The position numbers and the translations under genes were made by a program. A stretch of 18,252 bases of DNA from an uncultured Clostridia bacterium (GTDB lineage Bacteria > Bacillota > Clostridia > Oscillospirales > CAG-272): positions 1-18,252 of the forward strand of contig CAJGCM010000029.1 in assembly GCA_904501765.1 (NCBI GenBank), given 5' to 3'. Shown here one piece after another: positions 1 through 6,787 of the stretch; the first letter of the stretch is position 1; each line of letters begins with the position of its first letter. The notes under the pieces were generated by a model. It ran no database searches. It saw only the letters and a program-made list of their open reading frames with translations, and had not been told where the DNA came from.

Positions 1-34
1 ATTTTTGTAAACTTTTGTCGTAAAAAAGAAAAAA

Positions 35-497
35 CTCCCTCGCAGTATGGGGCAGTGTCCTTAACTGAGAATTAGCAGCGCTCGCTAAGTGCGAGCATCG
101 CATTTGACTACTCAAACGCATTATGGGCTAAGCCCAAGCCCTTATTATGAGCATAGCGAATAACAAGGCTCTGCGCAGCAGGGGGAGTAGAAAGAATCTT
201 ATTCAATTAACAAACTCTTTTTTGTTTTTTGTCTGTCTACTTGACAGGGGGCACATTAAAATCTTGTATGTCTGCTCTTTTTCTGTTCGTTTTAGTTTAG
301 AGTTATGAGGCTCGCTCCTCTCGCCGTTATGAGCTTGCAAGGCAAGCGTTATGATATGATTGCCCGTCAAACCTTAAACTTGGGCGTTGCCCAATCATAA
401 CTATGCGGAGCATATCATAACTGATAACTTGCCCGCCAGGGCAATCATAGTTTAGCGTGAATGCTCCGTTAAGAGCATCACGCTATTTGGAGGGAGT
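35..497. repeat. Gene-free hairpin array bounded by short inverted repeats
   Basis: No credible gene lies in 1-512. The stretch contains a series of small perfect hairpins with 5-6 bp stems and 3-5 nt loops: GCTCGC/GCGAGC (80-96), TGGGC/GCCCA (124-136), GCTTGC/GCAAGC (333-347), TTGGGC/GCCCAA (380-394), TATGC/GCATA (402-414) and TTGCCC/GGGCAA (429-444). Many are separated by TTATGA or its complement TCATAA (145, 303, 327, 349, 395, 415). Longer inverted repeats span several of them: GTTATGATATG at 348-358 pairs with 411-421, and ATGATTGCCC at 356-365 pairs with 439-448. The outer ends are ACTCCCTC (35-42) and GAGGGAGT (490-497), an exact 8-bp inverted repeat. This looks like a non-coding repeat or MITE-like element, or a nest of palindromic units. 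I see no transposase and no clear target duplication. Its role is unknown. Confidence 0.6.
453..485 (-). other. Stable hairpin downstream of the fused ETF gene
   Basis: Arms of 7 and 6 bp (TAGCGTG with CACGCTA, ATGCTC with GAGCAT) are separated by one bulged A and closed by a 6-nt loop, giving about 13 base pairs. It is the first strong structure after the last gene of the minus-strand operon, about 28 nt past its stop. Neither strand has a clear U-run after the stem, so it is not a textbook intrinsic terminator. It may protect the 3' end of the mRNA, or simply be the last unit of the hairpin array. Confidence 0.45.
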
Positions 498-512
498 CTT
501 TTAATAAGTATT

Positions 513-1907
513 TTATAAGGATAGGTCCTCTACCTTTGCGACTATTCCGTAATCGGCATAGTCGAATATAGGCGCTGAGCTGTCGGGGTTTATTGCAATT
601 ATTTTGCCTGAGGAGCGGATTCCCGCAATATGATGCACGGCTCCGCTTATGCCGATAGCAATATAAACGTCGGCAGATACACACTTACCCGTCAAACCTA
701 TCTGACTTTCGTATGGTAAAAAATCGTGGTCAACCATAAGACGGGAAGCGCCGACGTCAGCTCCGATTCTTTTTGCAAAGTCTTGTACTTGTTCAAGATA
801 ATTCTTCGCTCCCATGCCAACGCCGATAACTACCGAAGGACGCAAATCCGATACGCATCGTACCGTAGCCATAGCAGGACGAGAGGTGGATTTAATTTTT
901 GCGATTATATTTCCGCCGAAGGCAGGACGGTACATAAATAATTCCTTCCCGTCGAACTCAAGGGCGGTACAGTCTGCGCAAAGCCCAAGCTCAAGCCTTG
1001 CAGCGACGGTGGCGGCAGTTATCTTACCGGCAGAGTCAGAACCCCATAAGACACAGCTCGGATTCTCTTCTGCGATAAGCTTACATATTTTATCCGCATC
1101 ACATTCCTCGACAATCCGTATATCGTCGCTGATGGCTTTTGCAAAGTCAAGGGGAGATGCACCAATAATAAAAACCTTATCAAGTCTATGTTCGCTTGTC
1201 TTCGTTGTCGGTTTAGTGCGAGGATTTTTTCGGGCGCCCGATATGACACTCTCAAGCTCCGAGGGGGAGATAAATTTACACTTCCGCCTGTCGAGGTTGT
1301 TTTCAAAGCTTCTGACAACCTTAGTAGGGGAGCCTGCTGAGCCGCAACGGCTCGTGTCAGCGACAAGGTCCGTTGCATCAAGCACCTTCACCTCTGCCGT
1401 TTTGCCACGAAGGGAAGGGAGCCTTAGGTTGTATATTTTTTCTACCGTGATAAGCGCAGGGGAGGTGAGAAGTTTTTCTTCTCCCATACGTGTCGTTACT
1501 CTGATTCTTTTGCCGTCGGCAGTATCTCCGCTTATGCTCATAGCCTGGCAAGTCAAATCATATCCAAGCCTTATCGCAAGCTGAGGGCCAACCTGTCCCG
1601 TATCACCGTCGGTAGTCTGTCTGCCGCAGAACACAAAATCTGCCCCGAGTTTTTTTATAGCAAGGGAGAGGGTGTAAGAGGTGGCTAAGGTATCAGCTCC
1701 CGCAAAAGCGGAATCTGACAGCAGGTAAGCCTCTTTAGCCCCGAGGCGTGTCAGCTTTTTAAGAAAGTCATAAACCTTCATTGGCCCCATAGACAGAAGA
1801 ATGACGTGAGAGGATGGTATTCTTAACGCCGCCTCGTATGCCGATGCGTCAAAGGGGTTTATATCGCCCGATGCGCTCTGTCTTACACAAACGATTATCT
1901 TTATCAT
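513..1907 (-). CDS. Single-chain electron transfer flavoprotein (EtfB-EtfA fusion)
   Basis: This 464-residue protein joins both ETF subunits. Residues 1-213 are ETF-beta: NPFDASAYEAALRI near 17-30, AFAGADTLATSYTL at 67-80, CGRQTTDGDTGQVGPQLA at 94-111, and an AGSPT motif at 191-195. Residues 244-464 are ETF-alpha: ARLELGLCADCT, the FAD-domain motifs GASRLMVD (386-393), QIGLTGK (402-408) and GISGAVHH (419-426), and the closing INPDSSAPIFDYADYGIV. Usual alpha chains read SGAIQH, so the Q is H here. The beta C-terminal arm and the first strand-helix of alpha seem to be missing, making it far shorter than two separate subunits together. The beta motifs resemble those of clostridial bifurcating ETFs. 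The likely role is accepting electrons from the GlcD-like dehydrogenase of the same operon. The start at 1907 leaves 19 nt after the FGGY stop, but its ribosome site is weak; a TTG four codons upstream is possible. The longer reading from 1985 overlaps the kinase and adds non-homologous residues. Confidence 0.88.
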   Translation of the reverse strand: MIKIIVCVRQSASGDINPFDASAYEAALRIPSSHVILLSMGPMKVYDFLKKLTRLGAKEAYLLSDSAFAGADTLATSYTLSLAIKKLGADFVFCGRQTTDGDTGQVGPQLAIRLGYDLTCQAMSISGDTADGKRIRVTTRMGEEKLLTSPALITVEKIYNLRLPSLRGKTAEVKVLDATDLVADTSRCGSAGSPTKVVRSFENNLDRRKCKFISPSELESVISGARKNPRTKPTTKTSEHRLDKVFIIGASPLDFAKAISDDIRIVEECDADKICKLIAEENPSCVLWGSDSAGKITAATVAARLELGLCADCTALEFDGKELFMYRPAFGGNIIAKIKSTSRPAMATVRCVSDLRPSVVIGVGMGAKNYLEQVQDFAKRIGADVGASRLMVDHDFLPYESQIGLTGKCVSADVYIAIGISGAVHHIAGIRSSGKIIAINPDSSAPIFDYADYGIVAKVEDLSL

Positions 1908-1926
1908 ATTGTTTACCAAAACTATC

Positions 1927-3399
1927 TCATCCCCGCCCGTCGTATATTGGAGTAAGGGCAGACTTGATTTTTTTGTATTCCGCATAAAGCTTCTTGTATT
2001 CTGCTGTTCTCTTCGGGTCAGGATAGGTTATATCGAGGGTTTTTACACATTTTTTGCGAGCGTCCTCTTCGTTTTCAAATATACCTATAGCCACGCCTGC
2101 CAGCATAGCTGAGCCGAAAGAGGAGTCACTGCTTTCGTTAACCTTAAGAGTAAGCCCTAAAGCATCAGAAAGTATTTGCCGCCAAAGCTTTCCTTTAGTA
2201 CCTCCGCCGATAGCGGTGGCAAAGGATGCGTAATTTATTCCAAGGGAGTCCAGATATTGGCGTCCGTCAAGCAAGGACATTGCAACGCCTTCGAGAACGG
2301 CTCTTGAAAAATGTGCCTTTGTGTGAGTAGCTCTTATTCCCGTAAAGCTTCCGCAAAGAAGCGGGTCACCGTAAGGCGTAAGCTCCCCCTTGAGATATGG
2401 GTGGAATATAAGACCGTCACAGCCTATGGGAATTTTTTCTGCCTCGCAGTCAAGCTCTCGGTATTCTCCGCCAAAGGTATCTCTGTACCACCGATAGGAG
2501 GCGGCCGCAGATTTACTTGCGGTGCCGGGATACCATAGACCATCCTTTATGTGGGAATAGTTGACAAGATGCCTGTCGGGATAAGCCTTGTCTGTTATCA
2601 CGCAAATTCGCCCTGCGGTGGCGAGCTTAACGGTAATATCGCCTTGGGATATAGCTCCCGCAGCGAAAACCTCCATAGCCGTGTCGGTAGTTCCGCATAT
2701 AACAGGCGTTCCTATGGCAAGTCCGGTTGCCGTAGCCGCTGCCTCGGAAACCGAGCCTACTATATCTGTAGGACTTTTTATAGGGGGTAGCATTTCTATG
2801 GAAATTCCCGCTAAATTGCACAGCTCAGGGTCCCAACTTCTGCATTCACAGTCATAGAGCATAGATCCCTCGGCTTCTATATAGTCAGTGCAAAAAACAT
2901 CGGTAAGAAAATATCTTATATAATCTTTTTCAAAAAATATGTACTTTGCTGACGCAAAAAGCTCGGGACAACTCTCTTTAAGCCATATCAGTTGCGGGAG
3001 AGTCCATATGGTGTCAGGTAGGTGGTAGGTTTTATTGAAAATCAATTCGCCGAAAGAGTCCCTTAATCGCTCTGCTTGCGGGCGGCTGCGTGTATCCGTC
3101 CAGTGAAAGGCAGTGGTTAAAGGCTGATAGCTGCCGTCAGCCAAAAGGTAGGTGTGAGTTGCAGAATCCACGGCAACAGCCGCAATGTCGGAATTTTTTA
3201 TTCCGCTATTCTCAATTATGGCTTTGGTGCTGATACAAAGCGCAGATATCCAATCTTTAGGATTTTGCTCTGCCGCACCTGCCTCCGGATATAGAGTGGG
3301 GTATTCAACGCTGTATTCAGCGGCAATTTTCCCCTCTTCCGAAAGGAGCGTTGCTTTAGATGCGCCCCCTCCGAAATCTATGCCAAGAAGGTATTTCAT
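1927..3399 (-). CDS. FGGY-family carbohydrate kinase (xylulokinase-like)
   Basis: Cytoplasmic ATP-dependent sugar kinase of 490 residues, a normal length for xylulokinases. The N-terminal phosphate-binding loop reads IDFGGGASKATLL (7-19) and is an unusual variant of the DxGTTSxK form. A WTDTR motif lies at 100-104, the likely catalytic base is D239 in GTTDTAMEV, and the C-terminal ATP-site signature GGGTKGKLWRQIL is at 398-410. The family phosphorylates ketoses, polyols or related compounds; the substrate here cannot be read from sequence. The start is supported by AAGGAGAGG 5 nt upstream, and the gene follows DUF4867 after 9 nt. It is the second kinase in the operon, of a different fold from the PfkB kinase, so either two phosphorylation steps or two substrates are likely. 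XylB is a superfamily resemblance only. Confidence 0.9.
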   Translation of the reverse strand: MKYLLGIDFGGGASKATLLSEEGKIAAEYSVEYPTLYPEAGAAEQNPKDWISALCISTKAIIENSGIKNSDIAAVAVDSATHTYLLADGSYQPLTTAFHWTDTRSRPQAERLRDSFGELIFNKTYHLPDTIWTLPQLIWLKESCPELFASAKYIFFEKDYIRYFLTDVFCTDYIEAEGSMLYDCECRSWDPELCNLAGISIEMLPPIKSPTDIVGSVSEAAATATGLAIGTPVICGTTDTAMEVFAAGAISQGDITVKLATAGRICVITDKAYPDRHLVNYSHIKDGLWYPGTASKSAAASYRWYRDTFGGEYRELDCEAEKIPIGCDGLIFHPYLKGELTPYGDPLLCGSFTGIRATHTKAHFSRAVLEGVAMSLLDGRQYLDSLGINYASFATAIGGGTKGKLWRQILSDALGLTLKVNESSDSSFGSAMLAGVAIGIFENEEDARKKCVKTLDITYPDPKRTAEYKKLYAEYKKIKSALTPIYDGRG

Positions 3400-3408
3400 A
3401 ACCTCTCC

Positions 3409-4071
3409 TTAATATTTTATTTCGTAATTTTCTCCGCTGATACCGGGGAATACGCCGTCATTTATCAGAGCCTCGTTATCAAGGCAGGCGATAATCCACT
3501 TGTTCCTTCTGAAGAGAAATTTTGAATCCACAGGGAGGGATAGAGGTGTATTGGTGTCCTTCGGAAGTCCGACAACGCAGCCAAATCCCTCATCAGAGGT
3601 TTGACAAGCGCAGTAATGAAGCGAGGTCCCGTAAACCTCAAGCACAACACCGCGAGGCGCATAAAAAGCCTTAAAGCTTCCTGAATCAATCTTGCCGTCC
3701 TTGACGTCCCAAAGGTGACCGAGGATGAGAATTATAGGAGTGGTGGGAATATTTATTTCCGAAGAGGTGTGCCATTCGGTAGCGTCCATTTTGCTGTTAT
3801 ATCCCCAGCAATAGCCGCATTGAGCGGGGAGGGTGCCATAAAATTTATCCTCTATTTCTTTTGCAATAGGAAGCGCCTCAAAGGAAGGCTCGGAGGGGAG
3901 ATAGCGTGAACCGCTCTTCGGCATAGGGATGCTTTTTGCAGCCTCAAGTATTTCTGTCGTGTCAACACCCTCTATAATTCGCCCGAATGGTAAAAATTCA
4001 CTGTCGTAGACCGAGAAAACGGGAATAGTGGGATTCTTTTCTCTAAACTTCTTTAAAATGATATCAAGCAT
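3409..4071 (-). CDS. DUF4867 family protein, cupin-like
   Basis: This 220-residue soluble protein fits the uncharacterised DUF4867 family, which I recall from sugar-catabolism operons of Firmicutes. Candidate metal ligands lie in a cupin-like order: H101 and E105 in EWHTSSEINI, then E145 and H152 in VLEVYGTSLHY. This spacing recalls cupin sugar isomerases and mutarotases, so an isomerase or epimerase role is my inference, not established. The start is supported by AGAAGGA 8 nt upstream. Unlike the other genes of the operon it follows a 165-nt gap holding a promoter and a hairpin, so it and the two downstream genes may be partly independent of the first six. There is no signal peptide or membrane segment. 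Confidence 0.75.
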   Translation of the reverse strand: MLDIILKKFREKNPTIPVFSVYDSEFLPFGRIIEGVDTTEILEAAKSIPMPKSGSRYLPSEPSFEALPIAKEIEDKFYGTLPAQCGYCWGYNSKMDATEWHTSSEINIPTTPIILILGHLWDVKDGKIDSGSFKAFYAPRGVVLEVYGTSLHYCACQTSDEGFGCVVGLPKDTNTPLSLPVDSKFLFRRNKWIIACLDNEALINDGVFPGISGENYEIKY

Positions 4072-4126
4072 AGCAATTTCCTTCTTAGTGCATATTTTGT
4101 TTTTGCGGTACGGCGTTTTGTGTTTT

Positions 4127-4168
4127 AGAAAAAGCTTTAACCCGAAATTTACCGTTAAAGCTCTTTCC
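4127..4168 (-). terminator. Hairpin between iolB-like gene and DUF4867 (terminator, attenuator or 5' stabiliser)
   Basis: AGCTTTAAC (4133-4141) pairs perfectly with GTTAAAGCT (4154-4162) across a 12-nt loop. The pairing extends outward through an A/U-rich flank with two G-U pairs to about 15 bp. On the minus strand the distal arm runs into TTTTTCT, so it could stop transcripts coming from iolB. The transcript of the promoter just upstream would begin almost exactly at the base of the stem, so the same structure could instead cap and stabilise the 5' end of the DUF4867 mRNA. Confidence 0.55.
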
Positions 4169-4174
4169 CATTTT

Positions 4175-4203
4175 ATTTTAACATATAAATATATCTCTGT
4201 CTA
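4175..4203 (-). promoter_or_regulatory. Internal promoter for DUF4867-FGGY kinase-ETF
   Basis: On the minus strand TAGACA (4198-4203) and TAAAAT (4175-4180) are separated by exactly 17 nt, and a TGT triplet just before the -10 makes it an extended -10. Each hexamer matches the consensus at five of six positions. The predicted start is near 4168, about 97 nt upstream of the DUF4867 start codon. This is inferred from sequence only. Confidence 0.6.
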
Positions 4204-4236
4204 CAAAAAATTGCAATTTGTAAGGAATAAATTTTG

Positions 4237-5031
4237 TCAGATTTTTTCAATCCATTCGTGGTCGGGGTCCGATGAGCGGTTAAATCCCTGGTAATCTCCT
4301 GCCATAAGCCAGAGAAAATAGCTCTTGTATCCGGGAGTTGTAACGGTGGAGTGGTATCCGTAAGGGAATTCCACAAGCTCGTCGTTTTTAACACGGTAAG
4401 CTTCATCGGTAGTTCCGTCAGAGGTATAAAGACACTGTACAGCGAAGCCCTCCTTCGGCTCGAAGAGGAAATAATAAATCTCTTCCGCAACGCATTCCTT
4501 CGGCATATTATCCTCGTCGTGCTTGTGAGGCGGGAATCCCGCCCAGTTTCCCTCGGCACAATACGCCTCACCAATGGTGAGTATTTTTGCATTCGACCTG
4601 CCGTCTATAATAAAGCTGGTTTCTCTCTGAAAAGGAACTCTTCCCAAAAGCTTAAGGGTGACGTGGTCCTCTTTAAGAAGCTGAGGCTCCGTTGTTTCGG
4701 TAATGGGAGTTCCGCAGACGGCGATTTTAATTTTATCAATTGCCTCTATCGTGAGCTTCGTAGCTCTTGGCATATAAAAGCTCTCGGCCCTTCTGTTTTC
4801 AAAAACGCTCTGCCTGTTGCCGACGTTCTCCCATCGCATATCGCTAAAGGCTACGTTGCAGTGACCTTCCAGCATAATAAATGCATACTCACGGTCCTCG
4901 GTAAAGAAATTGATAGCTTCGCCTCCGTCAAGCTCTATAATCCCGAATTCAAGCCTTTTAAGAGAGCATTCTCCGATTTTGCATAGGGGTGTGTACCCCT
5001 TTTTAGGTGTATAGGTTTTCTTAAAGCTCAT
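4237..5031 (-). CDS. iolB: IolB/KduI-type isomerase (5-deoxy-glucuronate isomerase family)
   Basis: Double-cupin protein of 264 residues, close to the usual IolB length of about 270. The metal-site motifs are clear: GNWAGFPPHKHD (H169 and H171 at the zinc site), VAEEIYYF (E183/E184) and FPYGYHSTVTTPGY (H227), followed by the usual WLMAGDYQGF. In the inositol pathway IolB converts 5-deoxy-D-glucuronate to 2-deoxy-5-keto-gluconate, and the next steps are a PfkB kinase and a class II aldolase. Those two genes lie directly upstream, which supports the assignment. No IolD, which makes the IolB substrate, is in the window, so a related uronate-like substrate is possible. The start overlaps the kinase stop by 11 nt, with AGGAG 7-8 nt upstream, which points to translational coupling. 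Confidence 0.85.
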   Translation of the reverse strand: MSFKKTYTPKKGYTPLCKIGECSLKRLEFGIIELDGGEAINFFTEDREYAFIMLEGHCNVAFSDMRWENVGNRQSVFENRRAESFYMPRATKLTIEAIDKIKIAVCGTPITETTEPQLLKEDHVTLKLLGRVPFQRETSFIIDGRSNAKILTIGEAYCAEGNWAGFPPHKHDEDNMPKECVAEEIYYFLFEPKEGFAVQCLYTSDGTTDEAYRVKNDELVEFPYGYHSTVTTPGYKSYFLWLMAGDYQGFNRSSDPDHEWIEKI

Positions 5032-5932
5032 AGCCTCTCTCCTTTAAAAAATCAATTACTTCCCGATAGGTGGGCACACTCTCTCTTGCGCCAATCGCAG
5101 TGCATTTTATAGCCGATGTAGCACTTGCGAAAAGACAGCAGGACATAGTGTCAAGGCCGGATACGTATGCAGAGGCGAAGGCTCCGTGAAAAACGTCACC
5201 GGAGCCGTTGGTATCCTTTGCGTCAACGACAAAGGCGGGGTATTTTAGCGTACCCTCGCTACCGTATATTAATCCGCCCTCTTTTCCCCTTGTGATAACG
5301 AGAATTTCTGGGTGAAACCTTGTATAAAGCTCTTCGGCTGCAAGGACAACGTCACTTTTGCCGGTATATTTCAGAGCAAATTCCTCGGATGGAATCATAA
5401 TATCCGCAAAGGGGAGTAGCTCGTCAATTCCTTTGTAAAGTCCCCCGCAATCGTATAAAATTTTCGTTCCGTAGGCTTTGGCAAGCTTTGCGCCTTCAAT
5501 AGCGGCGGAAAGCTCGTTTCCGTCAACCATAAGAATTTCAGCGTGACATATAGCATCCTTTTGCGCCTTATCTAAAACCAGCGGAGGGAGATTTCCTCTG
5601 TCAAAAACACAGGTTCGGCTGGCGGTATCACGGCTGAGCCATATAACCGAGGTAAAGGAACGGTAACCGTCTAAGGTGCGTATAAGATTTGTACGAACAC
5701 CGTATTTTTCGAAATCTCCAATAAGGAATTTGCCTCCGTTATCAGAGGACAAAACGCCTATATAAGCCGACTCTGACCCAAGCTTTGATGCAGCGACGAG
5801 CGCTGTGGCAACAGGCCCTCCGCCGGAAGGGCGGCTTCCTTCAGCCTTAAGCTTTGTGTCCTCTGATGGGTAGTGGGGAAGGCTGATAAGCGTGTCCATA
5901 ACGCATGCGCCTATTCCGACGATTTTGTTCAT
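5021..5932 (-). CDS. PfkB-family carbohydrate kinase
   Basis: Ribokinase-fold sugar kinase of 303 residues acting in the cytoplasm. The first PfkB signature is the glycine-rich stretch beginning GGGPVATALVAASKLG (37-52). The second is DTNGSGDVFHGAF (240-252), with the GSG anion hole (243-245) and catalytic base D246. The usual form is DTTGAGD, so the T-to-N and A-to-S changes are mild. Candidate roles are 2-deoxy-5-keto-gluconate kinase (IolC-like), because IolB and the aldolase flank it, or another ketose or keto-acid kinase. The GDVFHGAF form also occurs in kinases related to sulfofructose kinase, so the substrate is open. The ATGA overlap with the aldolase stop indicates coupled translation. 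Confidence 0.87.
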   Translation of the reverse strand: MNKIVGIGACVMDTLISLPHYPSEDTKLKAEGSRPSGGGPVATALVAASKLGSESAYIGVLSSDNGGKFLIGDFEKYGVRTNLIRTLDGYRSFTSVIWLSRDTASRTCVFDRGNLPPLVLDKAQKDAICHAEILMVDGNELSAAIEGAKLAKAYGTKILYDCGGLYKGIDELLPFADIMIPSEEFALKYTGKSDVVLAAEELYTRFHPEILVITRGKEGGLIYGSEGTLKYPAFVVDAKDTNGSGDVFHGAFASAYVSGLDTMSCCLFASATSAIKCTAIGARESVPTYREVIDFLKERGYEL

Positions 5933-6771
5933 TCCGCACGTCCCCCGGAGCCTGTGAGCTTGATTTTTTCAAGAGCAAGCTTCTTCACTGCCTCAATTGC
6001 AGGCTTCATAAATAAGTCAATGGCTATACTGCGACCCTCCCGATTAAGCTCCTCGGTGGCGCCCTTTGCAAAAGCGCAGCAAACGTCAGTTCCCACGTTC
6101 AGCTTTCTGATTCCCGCCTTAATTGCGCACATCACCGTTTCGTCGGGAATTCCCGAGCCTCCGTGAAGCACGAGAGGCGTGTTATTGGTAGCCGCTCTTA
6201 TTGCCTTGATTCTGTCTATGTCGATTTCAGGAGGCTTTTTGTAATGCCCGTGAGCATTTCCCACAAGAACCGCAAGGCAGGTAACCTTCGTTTTTTCAAC
6301 GAATTCAGCAGCTGCGGCAGGGTCTGTAAATTCCTCCATAGTGTCATCGTTTACGCTTCCGATATGTCCAAGCTCACCTTCAACCCCAACTCCAACAGAT
6401 GCGCATATATCGACTATATGACGTGTAAGAGCCACGTTTTCTTCAAAGGGGAGTGTGGAGCCGTCTATCATAACACCCGAGGCTCCCCATCTGAGCATTC
6501 GCTGAACCTCATGCTCCGAGGGACCGTGGTCAAGGTGGAAGCAAACGGGAACGGTAGCCTTAGCCGCCGCTGCGAGAGCTACGGGTGCTATATAGTAGCC
6601 TATATCTTCTCTTACGAGTCGTGGATAAACCTGAAGGATTACGGGAGCCTTTGCCTCCTCAGCCGCCTCTATAACGCCCATAATGGTTTCTGCGTTATAT
6701 ACGTTGAACGCCGGGATGCAAAAGCCTCCTGCCTCTGCCATTCCTATAATTTTCTGTAATGTTACAAGCAT
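5929..6771 (-). CDS. Class II fructose-bisphosphate aldolase family protein
   Basis: Zinc-dependent aldolase of 280 residues, a standard length for the short class II group that includes tagatose-bisphosphate, IolJ-type and sulfofructose-phosphate aldolases. The motif HLDHG (79-83) supplies catalytic D81 and zinc ligand H82. Other active-site elements are VEGELG (130-135), GNAHGHY (171-177, zinc ligand H174), VLHGGSG (201-207, zinc ligand H203) and the phosphate-binding NVGTD (225-229). It should cleave a ketose phosphate to DHAP plus an aldehyde; with IolB and PfkB as neighbours that aldehyde could be malonate semialdehyde, but this is inference. A purine-rich GAGGCGAGGA precedes the start. 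The gene follows the Fe-S gene after 16 nt and overlaps the kinase by 3 nt. Confidence 0.9.
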   Translation of the reverse strand: MLVTLQKIIGMAEAGGFCIPAFNVYNAETIMGVIEAAEEAKAPVILQVYPRLVREDIGYYIAPVALAAAAKATVPVCFHLDHGPSEHEVQRMLRWGASGVMIDGSTLPFEENVALTRHIVDICASVGVGVEGELGHIGSVNDDTMEEFTDPAAAAEFVEKTKVTCLAVLVGNAHGHYKKPPEIDIDRIKAIRAATNNTPLVLHGGSGIPDETVMCAIKAGIRKLNVGTDVCCAFAKGATEELNREGRSIAIDLFMKPAIEAVKKLALEKIKLTGSGGRAE

Positions 6772-6787
6772 ATTTAAAATCCTCGCC

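Noticed and set aside
453..485. Calling the hairpin after the ETF gene an intrinsic terminator
   Set aside because: No U-run follows the stem on either strand, so it was recorded only as a hairpin.
35..497. Possible CRISPR array
   Set aside because: The repeated units are short hairpins of differing sequence with very short spacers. There is no constant 24-40 nt repeat and no cas gene.
814..1584. 256-codon open frame on the plus strand opposite the ETF gene
   Set aside because: It is antisense to a gene with clear ETF motifs, has no ribosome site and no recognisable domain.
5021..6771. Assignment of the kinase-aldolase pair to sulfoquinovose breakdown (sulfo-EMP type)
   Set aside because: The kinase motif GDVFHGAF and a class II aldolase are compatible with it, but no sulfoquinovosidase, sulfolactaldehyde enzyme or sulfonate exporter is present, and IolB argues for another route.
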